In this document: positions 16,167 through 24,793 of the stretch, piece after piece
Layout of the letters: each line of letters opens with the position of its first letter
Numbering within the stretch: the stretch's first letter is position 1
Source of the DNA: Blautia hydrogenotrophica DSM 10507
Lineage (GTDB): Bacteria > Bacillota > Clostridia > Lachnospirales > Lachnospiraceae
Reading direction: 5' to 3'
Assembly: GCF_034356035.1 (NCBI RefSeq)
Contig: NZ_CP136423.1
Span: 2,976,001-3,040,000, forward strand
Length of the DNA: 64,000 nucleotides
The notes under the pieces: generated by a model
The model's database searches: none
Seen by the model: the letters and a program-made list of their open reading frames with translations, nothing else
What the model was told of the DNA's origin: nothing
Position numbers and translations under genes: made by a program

Positions 16167-16964
16167 TTATGCAATCCCAAATTTCACCGCATTGTAAATG
16201 TTGATTCCGATAATCACAGCCATCAGGCCGATAAAGAGTTTATTGACATTCTCTTCGTCGATCTTCTTATTCACCTTACTGCCGATCATACCGCCTGCGA
16301 TTCCGCCGATCACCATCACCAAAAAATAGGAAATCTTAACCTCCGGCACCGTGCCGGTTCCCAGCGTCTGAATCAGACTCGTAATCTGCGAGAACATGAT
16401 AATGTACAGAGAGCTCAGTGCAGCCTCCTTGGTAGACATAGAGAAGAAATAGGCAAGGACTACCAGATTGATCGGTCCTCCTCCGATGCCCAAAAAGCTG
16501 GACATGATTCCCAGCAGCAATCCGATGACCAGACAAAGCCAAATCTGATCGCACTGTTTTGTCTTAATCCTGTTTTTCAGAACCGTATAGATTAACGTTC
16601 CCAGCGTAATGGCAATCAGAACAATGGCCTGTACCATCCCCACCAGATTTTCGTCTCCGACGGCATCCTTCAATCCCTGGAACATGGCTTTTCCCGCCAC
16701 GCCTCCTGCGGCCGCTCCCACAGCCAAAGCAGTGGCAATCTTCACATTCAGCTTCACCTTACCAGCACGCAGGTTCTTATAGACCGATACGATGGACATC
16801 GCCAGCACAGTGCAGCCGGACAGAAAACTGATGCTTGACACACTCATAATTCCCACCGCGTCCAGCACCGGCTTGATAATCACCCCTCCGCCGATTCCAC
16901 AGATGGAGCCTACAATGGAAGAGAGGATGCTCACCAGAAAAAATACCAAAATGATTACGTTCAT
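16167..16964 (-). CDS. TauE/SafE-family anion permease
   Basis: A 265-residue, 7-8 helix membrane protein with the two-fold repeated family motif: SICGIGGGVIIKPVLDAVG near residues 22-40 and SFLGIGGGPINLVVLAYFF near 155. TauE/SafE proteins export or import sulfite, sulfonates, sulfoacetate and other small organic anions. It is translationally coupled to larB (ATGA overlap at 16961-16964). The link with LarA/LarB and a sulfonate-type ABC importer suggests it moves the acid substrate or product of this pathway; the anion itself is unknown. Confidence 0.88.
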   Translation of the reverse strand: MNVIILVFFLVSILSSIVGSICGIGGGVIIKPVLDAVGIMSVSSISFLSGCTVLAMSIVSVYKNLRAGKVKLNVKIATALAVGAAAGGVAGKAMFQGLKDAVGDENLVGMVQAIVLIAITLGTLIYTVLKNRIKTKQCDQIWLCLVIGLLLGIMSSFLGIGGGPINLVVLAYFFSMSTKEAALSSLYIIMFSQITSLIQTLGTGTVPEVKISYFLVMVIGGIAGGMIGSKVNKKIDEENVNKLFIGLMAVIIGINIYNAVKFGIA

Positions 16965-17716
16965 CTTCTACCTCCCTCGACTCCCAGCCGATTGATCTGC
17001 GCCGCCATATACCCGGCTCCAAATCCATTGTCGATATTCACCACGGCCAGCCCCTCCGCACAGGAGTTCAGCATCGTAAGCAGAGCAGAGATTCCATGAA
17101 GATTCGCTCCGTACCCCACCGAAGTGGGAACTGCGATCACGGGCCGCTCCACCAATCCGGCCACGACACTTCCCAAAGCCCCTTCCATACCGGCGATGGC
17201 GACTACACAGTTGGCTCTTCGTATCTCTTCGGTTTTCTCCAGCAGTCTGTGAATTCCCGCCACCCCCACGTCATAAATACGGTTTACATAGGTCCCGAAG
17301 AATTCTGCCGTCTGCGCCGCTTCCTCTGCCACCGGGATATCTGAAGTTCCCGCTGTACAGACTGCAACCTCTCCTGTCAGCTGCGGCTTCTCATACTGAA
17401 GCTTCAGAGTTCTCCCTAGGGAATCATACAAAACTTCCGGCACAGCCGCCTTTACCGCTTGGTACTGTTCCTGTGACGCCCTCGTCCCCAGCACGTTTTC
17501 TCTCCTGGCCTGAAAGCTTTGGTAGATCTTGACCAAATGCTCCGTAGCCTTTCCCTCGCAGTAAATAACCTCTCCGAATCCATTTCTCAGTGCTCTGTGA
17601 TGATCTAACCGACAAAAGCCCAAATTCTGATATGGTAGTTCCTTTAAGTACTGCTCTGCCTCCTCGATATTCACACTTTGGTTTTTCACACCCTCTAACA
17701 ATTCCCGTACATCCAT
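16961..17716 (-). CDS. larB: Nickel-pincer cofactor biosynthesis protein LarB
   Basis: A 251-residue LarB, which carboxylates nicotinic acid adenine dinucleotide at C5 and releases AMP, the first step to the nickel-pincer nucleotide used by LarA. The C-terminal half resembles the PurE/AIR-carboxylase fold: AGTSDIPVAEEAAQTAEFFG, then AGMEGALGSVVAGL and PTSVGYGANLHGISAL. The start is ATG at 17716 (MDVRELLEGV), 9 bases after AAGGAGG; upstream in-frame codons lack a site. It sits after larA but with a 337-base structured gap and a terminator-like hairpin between them. Partner genes larE and larC are at 45.6-47.8 kb. Confidence 0.92.
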   Translation of the reverse strand: MDVRELLEGVKNQSVNIEEAEQYLKELPYQNLGFCRLDHHRALRNGFGEVIYCEGKATEHLVKIYQSFQARRENVLGTRASQEQYQAVKAAVPEVLYDSLGRTLKLQYEKPQLTGEVAVCTAGTSDIPVAEEAAQTAEFFGTYVNRIYDVGVAGIHRLLEKTEEIRRANCVVAIAGMEGALGSVVAGLVERPVIAVPTSVGYGANLHGISALLTMLNSCAEGLAVVNIDNGFGAGYMAAQINRLGVEGGRR

Positions 17717-18053
17717 TGATAAATTCCTCCTTTCCTCAGTATACCCTCTGTCAGCCAAATACTCAACCTTAAAGTGAACACCTATAACAATCGGATAAGC
17801 TTATCGTATAAACCCTCATGCCGCCTATCGGCGGCACTTCCAAAAAGTATAAGCTGCGGATTGCTTCGTGCATTACACTCCCGCAATCCTGACAGGCATT
17901 CGCACTCCGGCGCATACGCCTGCGCACTCATACCTGTTGCCCCGTCCAATGTCTATGCGTCTCGGCAAGCTTACCAGCCGTTGTCCGGGAGCTTATACAG
18001 TAAAAGGACAGACTCTTTTTGAGAGTCCGTCCTTTTGCCGCGGGCGGCCGTTG
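17717..18053. other. Structured spacer between larA and larB
   Basis: This non-coding stretch is rich in inverted repeats: the perfect palindrome GATAAGCTTATC (17794-17805), GCCGCC/GGCGGC at about 17821, GGATTGC/GCAATCC at about 17860-17896, and GTATAAGCT near 17848 matching AGCTTATAC near 17990 on the other side. It ends with the larA terminator. It resembles an inserted intergenic repeat element, but I saw no second copy in the window. Confidence 0.5.
18002..18036 (-). terminator. Terminator after larA
   Basis: AAAAGGAC-A-GACTC pairs with GAG-A-GTCCGTCCTTTT around five T residues; on the minus strand it ends in a TTTT run. It lies 18 bases after the larA stop, so larB and the permease may depend on read-through or another promoter. 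Confidence 0.75.
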
Positions 18054-19541
18054 TTATCCCATGCAAGGATGACAGTGTCCATAGGCATCCATGCAGTCTT
18101 CCTCAGGATTTTTCATACACAAATGAACAGATGCTTTTTTAAAAGTCATCGGCAAAGCCAGGATATTTGGCTCCTGTCCCACGAATTTCTTCTTTGCATC
18201 CTCGAGCGCTTCCTCAAAGGTGGCTCTGGTCTTTAAGCCCATACCTCTGGCGTAGCCCGGCTCCTGTGCTCCTACTATATAAATAGCGCTGGTATTCATC
18301 TCCGCGATATGTCCGCAGGAAATCATACTGAAGCCGTGGAAAGGATGAAATGCGTTGGTAAAGCGGTATTTTCTGATATACTCTTTGTTAGTCGCAAAGT
18401 ATTCTCCGTACCGATTCATATCCGGCAGTGTGTTCATGTAATCATGCTGGAACAGCTCATACATCTCTCTTAAATACGGCCATCTCTCATCGTGAAAGAA
18501 TCCATTGCACAGGGAAGAACAGAGAATCACACAATTCTCACTCATGACGCGTTTGAATCGAAGTACCTGTGCGCTCAAAGCCTGCATCATCATAATCGGA
18601 TTGGTACCCATGCCATCCCCGTAGTGGAATTTCTGAGGCATTCCAAATACCAAGACATCGTATTTCTTTTCTGCCCAGTGTACATAGGTTCTCTTATCCG
18701 CCACTTTCCAGCTCAGAGGCATCATCTCTTTCGCATAGCCGGAAAAGATGGCGATCTGGCGAGAATTGGTATCTAAGACTGCGTCACAGCAGAAGAAGGG
18801 GTGTCCCATTTTCTTCTCCATGTGCATACTGATCTCATCAAATTTATGACGCATCAGACTGCCTCCGTTTACCGGGGTGAAATCCTTTCTGTGCATGACA
18901 GAAGGTACGTGGTGGCTGGCAATACTTTTCCAGTTTGTGATTCCTGTTGCACTGTGCTTGTAACCTCCCGAGTAGCCTCCATAAGGATTTCCCTGAACAT
19001 GGCCGATTAAGATCGGCAGATCGCTGTCATAGACAAACTTATTCATGTAGACAGGATCTCCTCTGTCCGTCACTCCCAGGTCTACCATATGCTCCTGGTC
19101 TTCGCTGTCATGGCTGATAATCTGTCCCGTGTGCCAGAACTCATCGTAAAGTTTCTGCCCAAAAAGCGCTTTGGCGTCTGCCTCTGTGCTTCTCGGATGC
19201 AGACCATTAGAAATGATAAACAGAATGTCCTTTTTCTCGACCCCTGCTCCATATAGCTCTTCCAGAATGTATGCAATGCTCAGCTTTCTGTGGCTAGTGG
19301 GTTGTTCTCCGCCTTTTACACGATCCGGCACAATAATGGTGACTGTCGTTCCCTTGTGAGCCAGCTCAGACAGTCTCGGCATTCCAATGGGATTTGCCAT
19401 GCTTTCCAGATACGCTTCTTTTAATTTGTCTTCTGGAATATAAGCCGGGTCTTTCACCGTCTCTCCCGGAATAAAAATATCGGTACTGTCCGGAAGTTCC
19501 GCCTGCATCGTTCCATGTCCATATTCGAATTCTAATCTCAT
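18054..19541 (-). CDS. larA: LarA-family nickel-pincer-dependent racemase/epimerase
   Basis: A 495-residue LarA-like protein, longer than lactate racemase (about 425). It keeps the pattern of that enzyme: PDRVKGG in the position of the Asp-Arg segment, GLHPRSTEAD with the first catalytic His, and GHVQGNPYGGYSGGYKHSATGI with the second His and the Lys that binds the nickel-pincer nucleotide, then SHHVPSVMH. LarA homologues racemise or epimerise alpha-hydroxyacids, including lactate, malate and sugar acids such as gluconate. Its place in a sugar-type cluster argues for a sugar acid or other hydroxyacid rather than lactate. The C-terminus has a CMKNPEEDCMDAYGHCHPC cysteine/histidine-rich tail, possibly metal-binding. 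Confidence 0.88.
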   Translation of the reverse strand: MRLEFEYGHGTMQAELPDSTDIFIPGETVKDPAYIPEDKLKEAYLESMANPIGMPRLSELAHKGTTVTIIVPDRVKGGEQPTSHRKLSIAYILEELYGAGVEKKDILFIISNGLHPRSTEADAKALFGQKLYDEFWHTGQIISHDSEDQEHMVDLGVTDRGDPVYMNKFVYDSDLPILIGHVQGNPYGGYSGGYKHSATGITNWKSIASHHVPSVMHRKDFTPVNGGSLMRHKFDEISMHMEKKMGHPFFCCDAVLDTNSRQIAIFSGYAKEMMPLSWKVADKRTYVHWAEKKYDVLVFGMPQKFHYGDGMGTNPIMMMQALSAQVLRFKRVMSENCVILCSSLCNGFFHDERWPYLREMYELFQHDYMNTLPDMNRYGEYFATNKEYIRKYRFTNAFHPFHGFSMISCGHIAEMNTSAIYIVGAQEPGYARGMGLKTRATFEEALEDAKKKFVGQEPNILALPMTFKKASVHLCMKNPEEDCMDAYGHCHPCMG

Positions 19542-19554
19542 CGCTATTCTCCTT

Positions 19555-20388
19555 TTACATTAAATATAAATCCAGGATTTCCAGATATTCCTCCGGGTAA
19601 AAGCCAATCTCCCCCTGGAATCTGGTGAGCGCGATCAAGCCCCCGTCAATCTCAGGGATAGAAGCTAGCATCCGGGCATTTTCCTGTTTCAAGCCGCCGC
19701 CATAGACCACGTCCAGCTGGCCGGTCTTTTCTTTTACAAATCTGGCTATTTTTGTGATATACTCCTTATCTGCCGGTACTTTGCCAGGTCCAATGGACCA
19801 TACCGGTTCATAGGCAATGGTCACCTGACTGGCATCCACACCTTTCAGCCCCATCTCCAGCTGTTCTCCCAGAACCTGCTCCCAGTTTTCCTGCTCCTCG
19901 CTCTTCTCGCCAATGCAGTAGAGCACCTTCATTCCTCTGGCAACCGCGGCTTTTACCTCCTGGTTCAGAATCTGATTCACTGTCTGGCTTTGCGCACAGC
20001 CTGCGGCCTGTAAAATTCCCAGCAGATAATTGCGCTCCTCACAATGGCCAATAATCGTATATTCACACCCTGCGGCCTTCATCGCCCCAGCTGGTCTGCC
20101 TGTCGTAAAGGCTCCAAAATTTCCTCCTGGCTGCACATCCTGTCCCAGCACTCCCTGGCAGCCTAATTTTATCAAGCTGTCCTTTTTCATGGATTTCCTG
20201 GCATTCAGGATATGTAATTCGGGAAAAAACATAGCAAACTCCACATCTTCTCCCCTGTATCGTTCCAGCCGTTCCTGCGTCTGTTCCACGATGTGAGAAC
20301 TCCACTCTGAGATGGGGGCGATACTGTTTACCCCACCCAACTCTCTGGGCACGTCAAATCTTTTCAAATTCAGAAAAATATGCTTCAT
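19555..20388 (-). CDS. Triosephosphate isomerase-family protein (divergent paralogue)
   Basis: A 277-residue TIM-barrel protein. The catalytic Lys is in LNLKRFD (K9), the electrophilic His in IIGHCEERN (canonical IGHSERR) and the base Glu in AYEPVWSIGPGK (canonical EPVWAIGTGK). The triad is present but the surrounding loops differ, and a phosphate-binding YGGGLKQEN remains. Such paralogues isomerise other sugar phosphates, for example tetrulose-4-phosphates. The start at 20388 (MKHIFLNLK) overlaps the kinase stop as ATGA. In an operon with a kinase and an aldolase it probably handles one aldol product of the pathway. Confidence 0.85.
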   Translation of the reverse strand: MKHIFLNLKRFDVPRELGGVNSIAPISEWSSHIVEQTQERLERYRGEDVEFAMFFPELHILNARKSMKKDSLIKLGCQGVLGQDVQPGGNFGAFTTGRPAGAMKAAGCEYTIIGHCEERNYLLGILQAAGCAQSQTVNQILNQEVKAAVARGMKVLYCIGEKSEEQENWEQVLGEQLEMGLKGVDASQVTIAYEPVWSIGPGKVPADKEYITKIARFVKEKTGQLDVVYGGGLKQENARMLASIPEIDGGLIALTRFQGEIGFYPEEYLEILDLYLM

Positions 20389-21584
20389 TTTCCGTTTCCC
20401 CCCTGCCAATAATCTTTAAAATTTAAATATTTGTCAAACCCCTCACCGATCAACGGCCGGCACCAGGAGACAAATTCCTCCGTCACATCGTTTCCTCTAT
20501 CATTGATGTAGGAATCAGGAAGTGTCTTCTCCAGCAGCATCACTTCTTCAATAGGAATTTCCATCCAGCGGGTCTTATAAGAACCGTCCGCCGTCTTTTC
20601 CCTCTGGATTCCCACCATGACACCGGTATGTCCTTCCAATGCCAGGCGCAAAGCTTCCTCTCCGGCCTCCTGGGCCTCCCTCCTATCAATCAGGGACTGC
20701 CAGGCAATCGAAGCGCGACCGCACAGCCCCGGTTTCTCACTTCTGGCCTTCACACCCAGCCTTTTGACGACCAGATTTGCCAGATAGGCACTTACATCTC
20801 CGTAATAGACGGCTCGGTCCGTCTTAAAAATTGGTTCCACAATCGGAGTGCCATCCTCTTTTTTCAGTCCTTCGCTCACGACCACCACGACGCCGCCCAG
20901 TTTATCATACAGTTTCTTGACATCCTCCAAAAACTCCTCCTGGTTAAACGGGCGCTCCGGCGTATAGATCAAATGAGGGGCATCCCCTTCTTTTTCTCTG
21001 GCCAACGCCGAGGCCGCCGTAATCCAGCCCGCATTTCTTCCCAACGCCTCGATGATACAGACATGAATCGGGAGGGACGCGACATCTGCTGCCACCTCTT
21101 TCACAGAAGCTGCCAGATATCTGGCGGCGCTGCCGTAACCCGGAGTATGGTCAGTAATCGCGATATCGTTGTCGATCGTCTTAGGAATCCCCACCACCTT
21201 GATGTCCTCATAGCCTTGTTTTACACAGGCCTGATAGATCTTCCCGCAGGTATCCATGGTTCCGTTTCCTCCGTTTGGAAGGATATAACGGATCTTATAT
21301 TTTTCCAGAATTTCAGGGATTTTTTGGTAATCCTCTTCTGTCACCGGATATCTGGAAGAACCGATGGCGGTACCCGGTGTGTGAAGCAGCAGTTTTAACT
21401 TTTCCTCCTCAAAGGTCAGAAGGTCTAAAAGCTGCTCCTTTACAATCCCTTCCATTCCACCGATCGCCCCGTAGACCGACTCAATCTCTGGATGCCTTTT
21501 CGCCTCTGTTATAACTCCATACAAAGAAGCGTTCATGACCGGCGTCGGACCGCCGCCGTGTACGACTAACACATTACTTTTCAT
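20385..21584 (-). CDS. Phosphofructokinase-family sugar phosphate kinase, atypical
   Basis: A 399-residue member of the 6-phosphofructokinase family. Visible are VVHGGGPTPVMNASLYG at the N-terminus, PNGGNGTMD (residues 103-111) in place of GGDGS of ATP enzymes or GGDDS of PPi enzymes, and PKTIDNDIAITDHTPGYGSA with the Lys typical of the PPi-dependent branch. The Asp-to-Asn change (N107) and the operon with an aldolase, TIM paralogue and LarA suggest a dedicated kinase for a non-standard sugar phosphate rather than housekeeping glycolysis. Phosphoryl donor cannot be assigned. The start overlaps the aldolase stop by 11 bases. Confidence 0.85.
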   Translation of the reverse strand: MKSNVLVVHGGGPTPVMNASLYGVITEAKRHPEIESVYGAIGGMEGIVKEQLLDLLTFEEEKLKLLLHTPGTAIGSSRYPVTEEDYQKIPEILEKYKIRYILPNGGNGTMDTCGKIYQACVKQGYEDIKVVGIPKTIDNDIAITDHTPGYGSAARYLAASVKEVAADVASLPIHVCIIEALGRNAGWITAASALAREKEGDAPHLIYTPERPFNQEEFLEDVKKLYDKLGGVVVVVSEGLKKEDGTPIVEPIFKTDRAVYYGDVSAYLANLVVKRLGVKARSEKPGLCGRASIAWQSLIDRREAQEAGEEALRLALEGHTGVMVGIQREKTADGSYKTRWMEIPIEEVMLLEKTLPDSYINDRGNDVTEEFVSWCRPLIGEGFDKYLNFKDYWQGGNGK

Positions 21585-22731
21585 TTTTCCTGTAATACTC
21601 CTTCATCTCTTCCAAGGTCGGGCGTTCTACCAGAGGCGCTTTGCCAAAAGCATCAAACTGTACAATCAGGGTTCCTACGACTTCCTTGACCCCTTTTTCC
21701 ACACATTCCATCACTGCCTGGGTATCCTCGTCCTTTACTTCTCCGAACATCACCGTATCCATAAGCGGCGGCAGGAAGACTCTAGGATCGAATTTATCTT
21801 TATTGGCCTCCAAAAGCCGATACACATCTCCCACCGAAGCACTTTCTCTCAACTGAGGACGACCACAGAAGAGTTCTTTTAGATTTCTGGTCACAGCCAA
21901 ACGGATATCCGTGTCCACATTGATCTTATTGATTCCGCAGGAAATCGCTTCCCTCAACTCTTCTATGGAAATTCCATAGGCATTTTGGATGTCTCCGCCC
22001 AAGGTGTTGATCTCCTTTACGATATAAGCCGGCACCGTAGAAGAGCCATGAGATACCAGTCCTCCCGTGATTCCCTCATGGGCCATACACTCCCGGATTG
22101 CGATGGGAATCTGTCTGCGAAGCTTCACATTTTTTCCCTTAGAAGCCCCGTGCATCGTGCCATAGGAAATCGCCAGAGCATCCACCTGAGTCTTCTTAAA
22201 GAACTCTACAGCCTTCAGCGGATTCGTGTAGGTGGAATCCGCGGCAAACACATGGTCTTCCACACCAGCCAGCACTCCCAGCTCGCCCTCTACGCTGACG
22301 CCTCTCTCGTGAGCGTATTTCACCACCTCTCTGGTCAGTTCCACATTTTCCTCAAAAGGCAGAGAAGAGCCGTCAATCATCACCGAAGTATAGCCGCCGT
22401 CAATCGCCGCCTTACAGGAATCAAAATCCCTTCCGTGGTCTAAGTGCAGTACCACAGGAATGGAGGCGTTCTCTCCGTATTTTCTCACTGCGTCCGCAAT
22501 CCTTTTGGCCCCTCTTTTCTTATCTTCCAGGGTGGCCTTTGTAAAATCCACACAGCCCCCCATAAATCCATTTGCCAAGTCCGCTCCCTGCAGAACTGCC
22601 GGCGCGCGGAACATCTCATGAACCTCGATCACAGCCTTGGCCTGAGCCACTGCGTTTACATTAAACGCTCCTTGTCCATATCCATATTGAACCGCCGCGT
22701 CCAAAATCGGTTTCAACGAAACTAAGCTCAT
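21574..22731 (-). CDS. Class II fructose-bisphosphate-type aldolase
   Basis: A 385-residue zinc aldolase. Zn ligands are in VVLHLDHGRDF, ISYGTMHGASKG and GGLVSHGSSTVP; the phosphate and Schiff-independent active-site NKINVDTDIR motif follows. The start is ATG at 22731 (MSLVSLKPILD) after AGGAGGAAGATT. It is the first gene of the aldolase-kinase-TIM-larA unit. A LacI-type operator half-matching the one near the regulator gene lies 163 bases upstream (22894-22903). It would split the bisphosphorylated sugar made by the kinase downstream; the true substrate is unknown. Confidence 0.9.
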   Translation of the reverse strand: MSLVSLKPILDAAVQYGYGQGAFNVNAVAQAKAVIEVHEMFRAPAVLQGADLANGFMGGCVDFTKATLEDKKRGAKRIADAVRKYGENASIPVVLHLDHGRDFDSCKAAIDGGYTSVMIDGSSLPFEENVELTREVVKYAHERGVSVEGELGVLAGVEDHVFAADSTYTNPLKAVEFFKKTQVDALAISYGTMHGASKGKNVKLRRQIPIAIRECMAHEGITGGLVSHGSSTVPAYIVKEINTLGGDIQNAYGISIEELREAISCGINKINVDTDIRLAVTRNLKELFCGRPQLRESASVGDVYRLLEANKDKFDPRVFLPPLMDTVMFGEVKDEDTQAVMECVEKGVKEVVGTLIVQFDAFGKAPLVERPTLEEMKEYYRKNEK

Positions 22732-22893
22732 AATCTTCCTCCTATTCTGAAATGTATTCTTGGAATCTCTTTTTAACCTATCTTCTGAAATCCTCCTCCG
22801 ATTCTTTCCTGACGGCTGCGTCCTTGGCACCGTCTGTTCTTCCCGGCAGCCGCGAATCTGAACTTACTGGCTGAATAGCTGCATTTTTTTACG

Positions 22894-22903
22894 CAAACGT
22901 TTT
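22894..22903. promoter_or_regulatory. LacI-type operator upstream of the aldolase operon and epimerase gene
   Basis: CAAACGTTTT lies within TTTACGCAAACGTTTTC. The same word, TTTAC-A-CAAACGTTTGC, occurs at 31119-31135 beside the LacI gene. The palindromic core with central CG is characteristic of LacI-family sites. It lies between the divergent aldolase operon and the epimerase gene, so one bound repressor could control both. Confidence 0.6.
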
Positions 22904-22910
22904 CAATTTC

Positions 22911-22939
22911 TTGTAAAATTCTGCGATAATCGGTATACT
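22911..22939 (+). promoter_or_regulatory. Sigma-A promoter of the aldose-1-epimerase-like gene
   Basis: TTGTAA (22911-22916), a 17-base spacer and TATACT (22934-22939). The LacI-type operator ends eight bases upstream of the -35 box. Confidence 0.6.
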
Positions 22940-22970
22940 GGGAACATGTTGAATGAAGGAGGTATTATTC

Positions 22971-23852
22971 ATGATTCTTGAAATTAAAAGCGACAAAGCT
23001 TCTGCCAAAATTGACAGCCTCGGAGCACAGCTCATCTCTTTTCAGGATTCTCAAGATACAGAGTATATCTGGCAGAGAAATCCCCAGGTATGGAAAAACT
23101 GTTCTCCCATACTCTTTCCGATTGTAGGCAACTGCCGGAATACGGGCACCTGCATCGACGGAACCTTTTATCAGATTCCTAAACATGGCCCCTGTAAGTC
23201 TACAGAATTTCAGCTCATCGAACAGGCTGACGACTCTGTCGCCTTTTCCCTGACTCACGAAGACTTCCCTGAGCAGTGCTACCCCTATAAATTCCAGCTC
23301 CAAGTCCGTTACTCGATTACAGAAACTATCTTAAATCTAACGCTCACCGTAAAAAATCTGGATACCGACAGCATTTTCTATTGTATCGGCCTTCACCCTG
23401 GAATCCGCTGCCCTCTTTCTTCTGAAGAAACTTTTGAGGATTACAGACTGAGCTTTTCTCAGCCTCAGACCTACGGCTACCGCCGCTATGATTTAGAGAA
23501 TCTACAGTTTGACATGGAGCGGGAAATTCCTTTTCCCGGAGATGCCACTTCCATTCCTTTGAATCGTGAATTGTTCTCCTCAGATGCCATCTGGTTCGAC
23601 CGTCCCTGTGGACATGAGGTTTCCCTTCTGAACCCCGCTGGAAAAGGGCTGAAAGCCTCGTACCCGGATTTCGACACCGTCGCTTTCTGGACTCAGGTTT
23701 CCAAAGACGCAGCCTTCCTCTGCATTGAGCCCTGGAACGGCTCCGCTGTCTGCTCTGATGAGGATGACCTCTTCGAGCACAAAAATCATTTGCAGCGCCT
23801 GGTAACCTCCGCTTCTAAAAGCTATACGATGACCCTGGAAATTCTGAATTAA
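22971..23852 (+). CDS. Aldose 1-epimerase family protein
   Basis: A 293-residue galactose-mutarotase-like protein (YihR/LacX branch by pattern). Family marks are GAQLISFQD, ILFPIVGNCRNTG, PKHGPCKS with the acid His, the second His in IGLHPGIRCPL and CIEPWNGSAVCSDE with the base Glu. It would interconvert anomers of an aldose in the cytoplasm, feeding the sugar-handling genes on the other strand. The start is ATG at 22971 (MILEIKSDKA), 8 bases after AAGGAGG. It shares the operator region with the aldolase operon. Confidence 0.88.
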   Translation: MILEIKSDKASAKIDSLGAQLISFQDSQDTEYIWQRNPQVWKNCSPILFPIVGNCRNTGTCIDGTFYQIPKHGPCKSTEFQLIEQADDSVAFSLTHEDFPEQCYPYKFQLQVRYSITETILNLTLTVKNLDTDSIFYCIGLHPGIRCPLSSEETFEDYRLSFSQPQTYGYRRYDLENLQFDMEREIPFPGDATSIPLNRELFSSDAIWFDRPCGHEVSLLNPAGKGLKASYPDFDTVAFWTQVSKDAAFLCIEPWNGSAVCSDEDDLFEHKNHLQRLVTSASKSYTMTLEILN

Positions 23853-23855
23853 GAT

Positions 23856-23886
23856 CGGATAGGGGAAGATTTCCTTCCCCTATCCG
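23856..23886. repeat. Short hairpin repeat family, copy 1
   Basis: Perfect 13-bp arms CGGATAGGGGAAG and CTTCCCCTATCCG around a five-base loop, starting four bases after the epimerase stop. Close relatives are at 61580-61609 and 63892-63921. It may terminate transcription between convergent genes but lacks a T-run. Confidence 0.7.
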
Positions 23887-23921
23887 CCGCGATTATGCAG
23901 CAGCCCCTTGTATCACTAGCT

Positions 23922-24776
23922 TTATGCCTTTCCCTGTGAACCTGCAAGGCGGATAATCTCTTTGATATCTTCTCTCAAACACTGCTCCGCATAAGAAGAC
24001 AGCTTCCAAGCATGACCGCCGTCTTTTTTCTCTGCAAGCCCTTGTTTTAAATATTCCACATACTTACAGCGAACCTGGGTGCCAAAGTTAATCTTTGCCA
24101 CACCACTTTGAATCGACCGCTGTATCAAACTCTCATCCATCCCTGTACAGCCGTGGAGCACGAATGGAATCTCCGTAAATTTCCGGCACTCCTCCAAAAC
24201 CTCCACATGGATATCCACCGGTCCCTTATAGAACCCATGAGCATTTCCTATCCCAATAGCCAAAGAATCCGGCTGACACAGTTGCAAATACTGTTTGACC
24301 ACCTCTGGGTCTGCAATATTGGAAGAACCTATCTGCATTCCCTGGTCGTCCAGGCGGGCCAGCTCGCCAATCTCTGCCTCCAACGGCACGTGAAATGCCC
24401 GGCACACCTTCGCTACCTCTTCCGTTCTCCTGGCATTCTCCTCCACAGGATAGTTGGAACCGTCATACATGATGGAAGTAAATCCCAAGTGCAGCATTTC
24501 CATACAGCGCTCAAAGCTGTCTCCGTGATCTAGGTGAATGGCCACTGGTACGGATACTTTTTCCGCCATCCATTTCGCGGTCTCATAGAACCAGTCATGA
24601 CCGGAATACTCCCCGGTACTCACATAGTGCGCCAAAATCACAGGAGACTGAAGCTCCTCTGCCGCCATGCAGATGGCCCGGATAATATCATAGGTACCTC
24701 CCTGGGTATTGATTGCAGGAACCGCATATCTGCCCTTGTAGGCCTTTTTCAGCATTTCATAACTTGTCGTCAGCAT
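23922..24776 (-). CDS. Class II aldolase family protein (GatY/KbaY-like)
   Basis: A 284-residue ketose-bisphosphate aldolase. Zn ligands are visible in AIHLDHGDSFE, GIGNAHGFYKG and FVLHGCTGMDE. The strand-7 motif is AKINFGTQVR where typical enzymes have NVDTD, so specificity probably differs from the 385-residue aldolase. The start at 24776 follows GGGAGGACAAGAC. It is the last gene of the unit SDR, zinc dehydrogenase, aldolase, which continues from the ABC importer genes. Two different class II aldolases in one cluster suggest two cleavage steps or two stereoisomers. Confidence 0.87.
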   Translation of the reverse strand: MLTTSYEMLKKAYKGRYAVPAINTQGGTYDIIRAICMAAEELQSPVILAHYVSTGEYSGHDWFYETAKWMAEKVSVPVAIHLDHGDSFERCMEMLHLGFTSIMYDGSNYPVEENARRTEEVAKVCRAFHVPLEAEIGELARLDDQGMQIGSSNIADPEVVKQYLQLCQPDSLAIGIGNAHGFYKGPVDIHVEVLEECRKFTEIPFVLHGCTGMDESLIQRSIQSGVAKINFGTQVRCKYVEYLKQGLAEKKDGGHAWKLSSYAEQCLREDIKEIIRLAGSQGKA

Positions 24777-24793
24777 CTGTCTTGTCCTCCCGC

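Noticed and set aside
17774..18236. Plus-strand frames overlapping larA and its spacer
   Set aside because: They run antisense to larA and through inverted repeats, without ribosome sites or protein family features.
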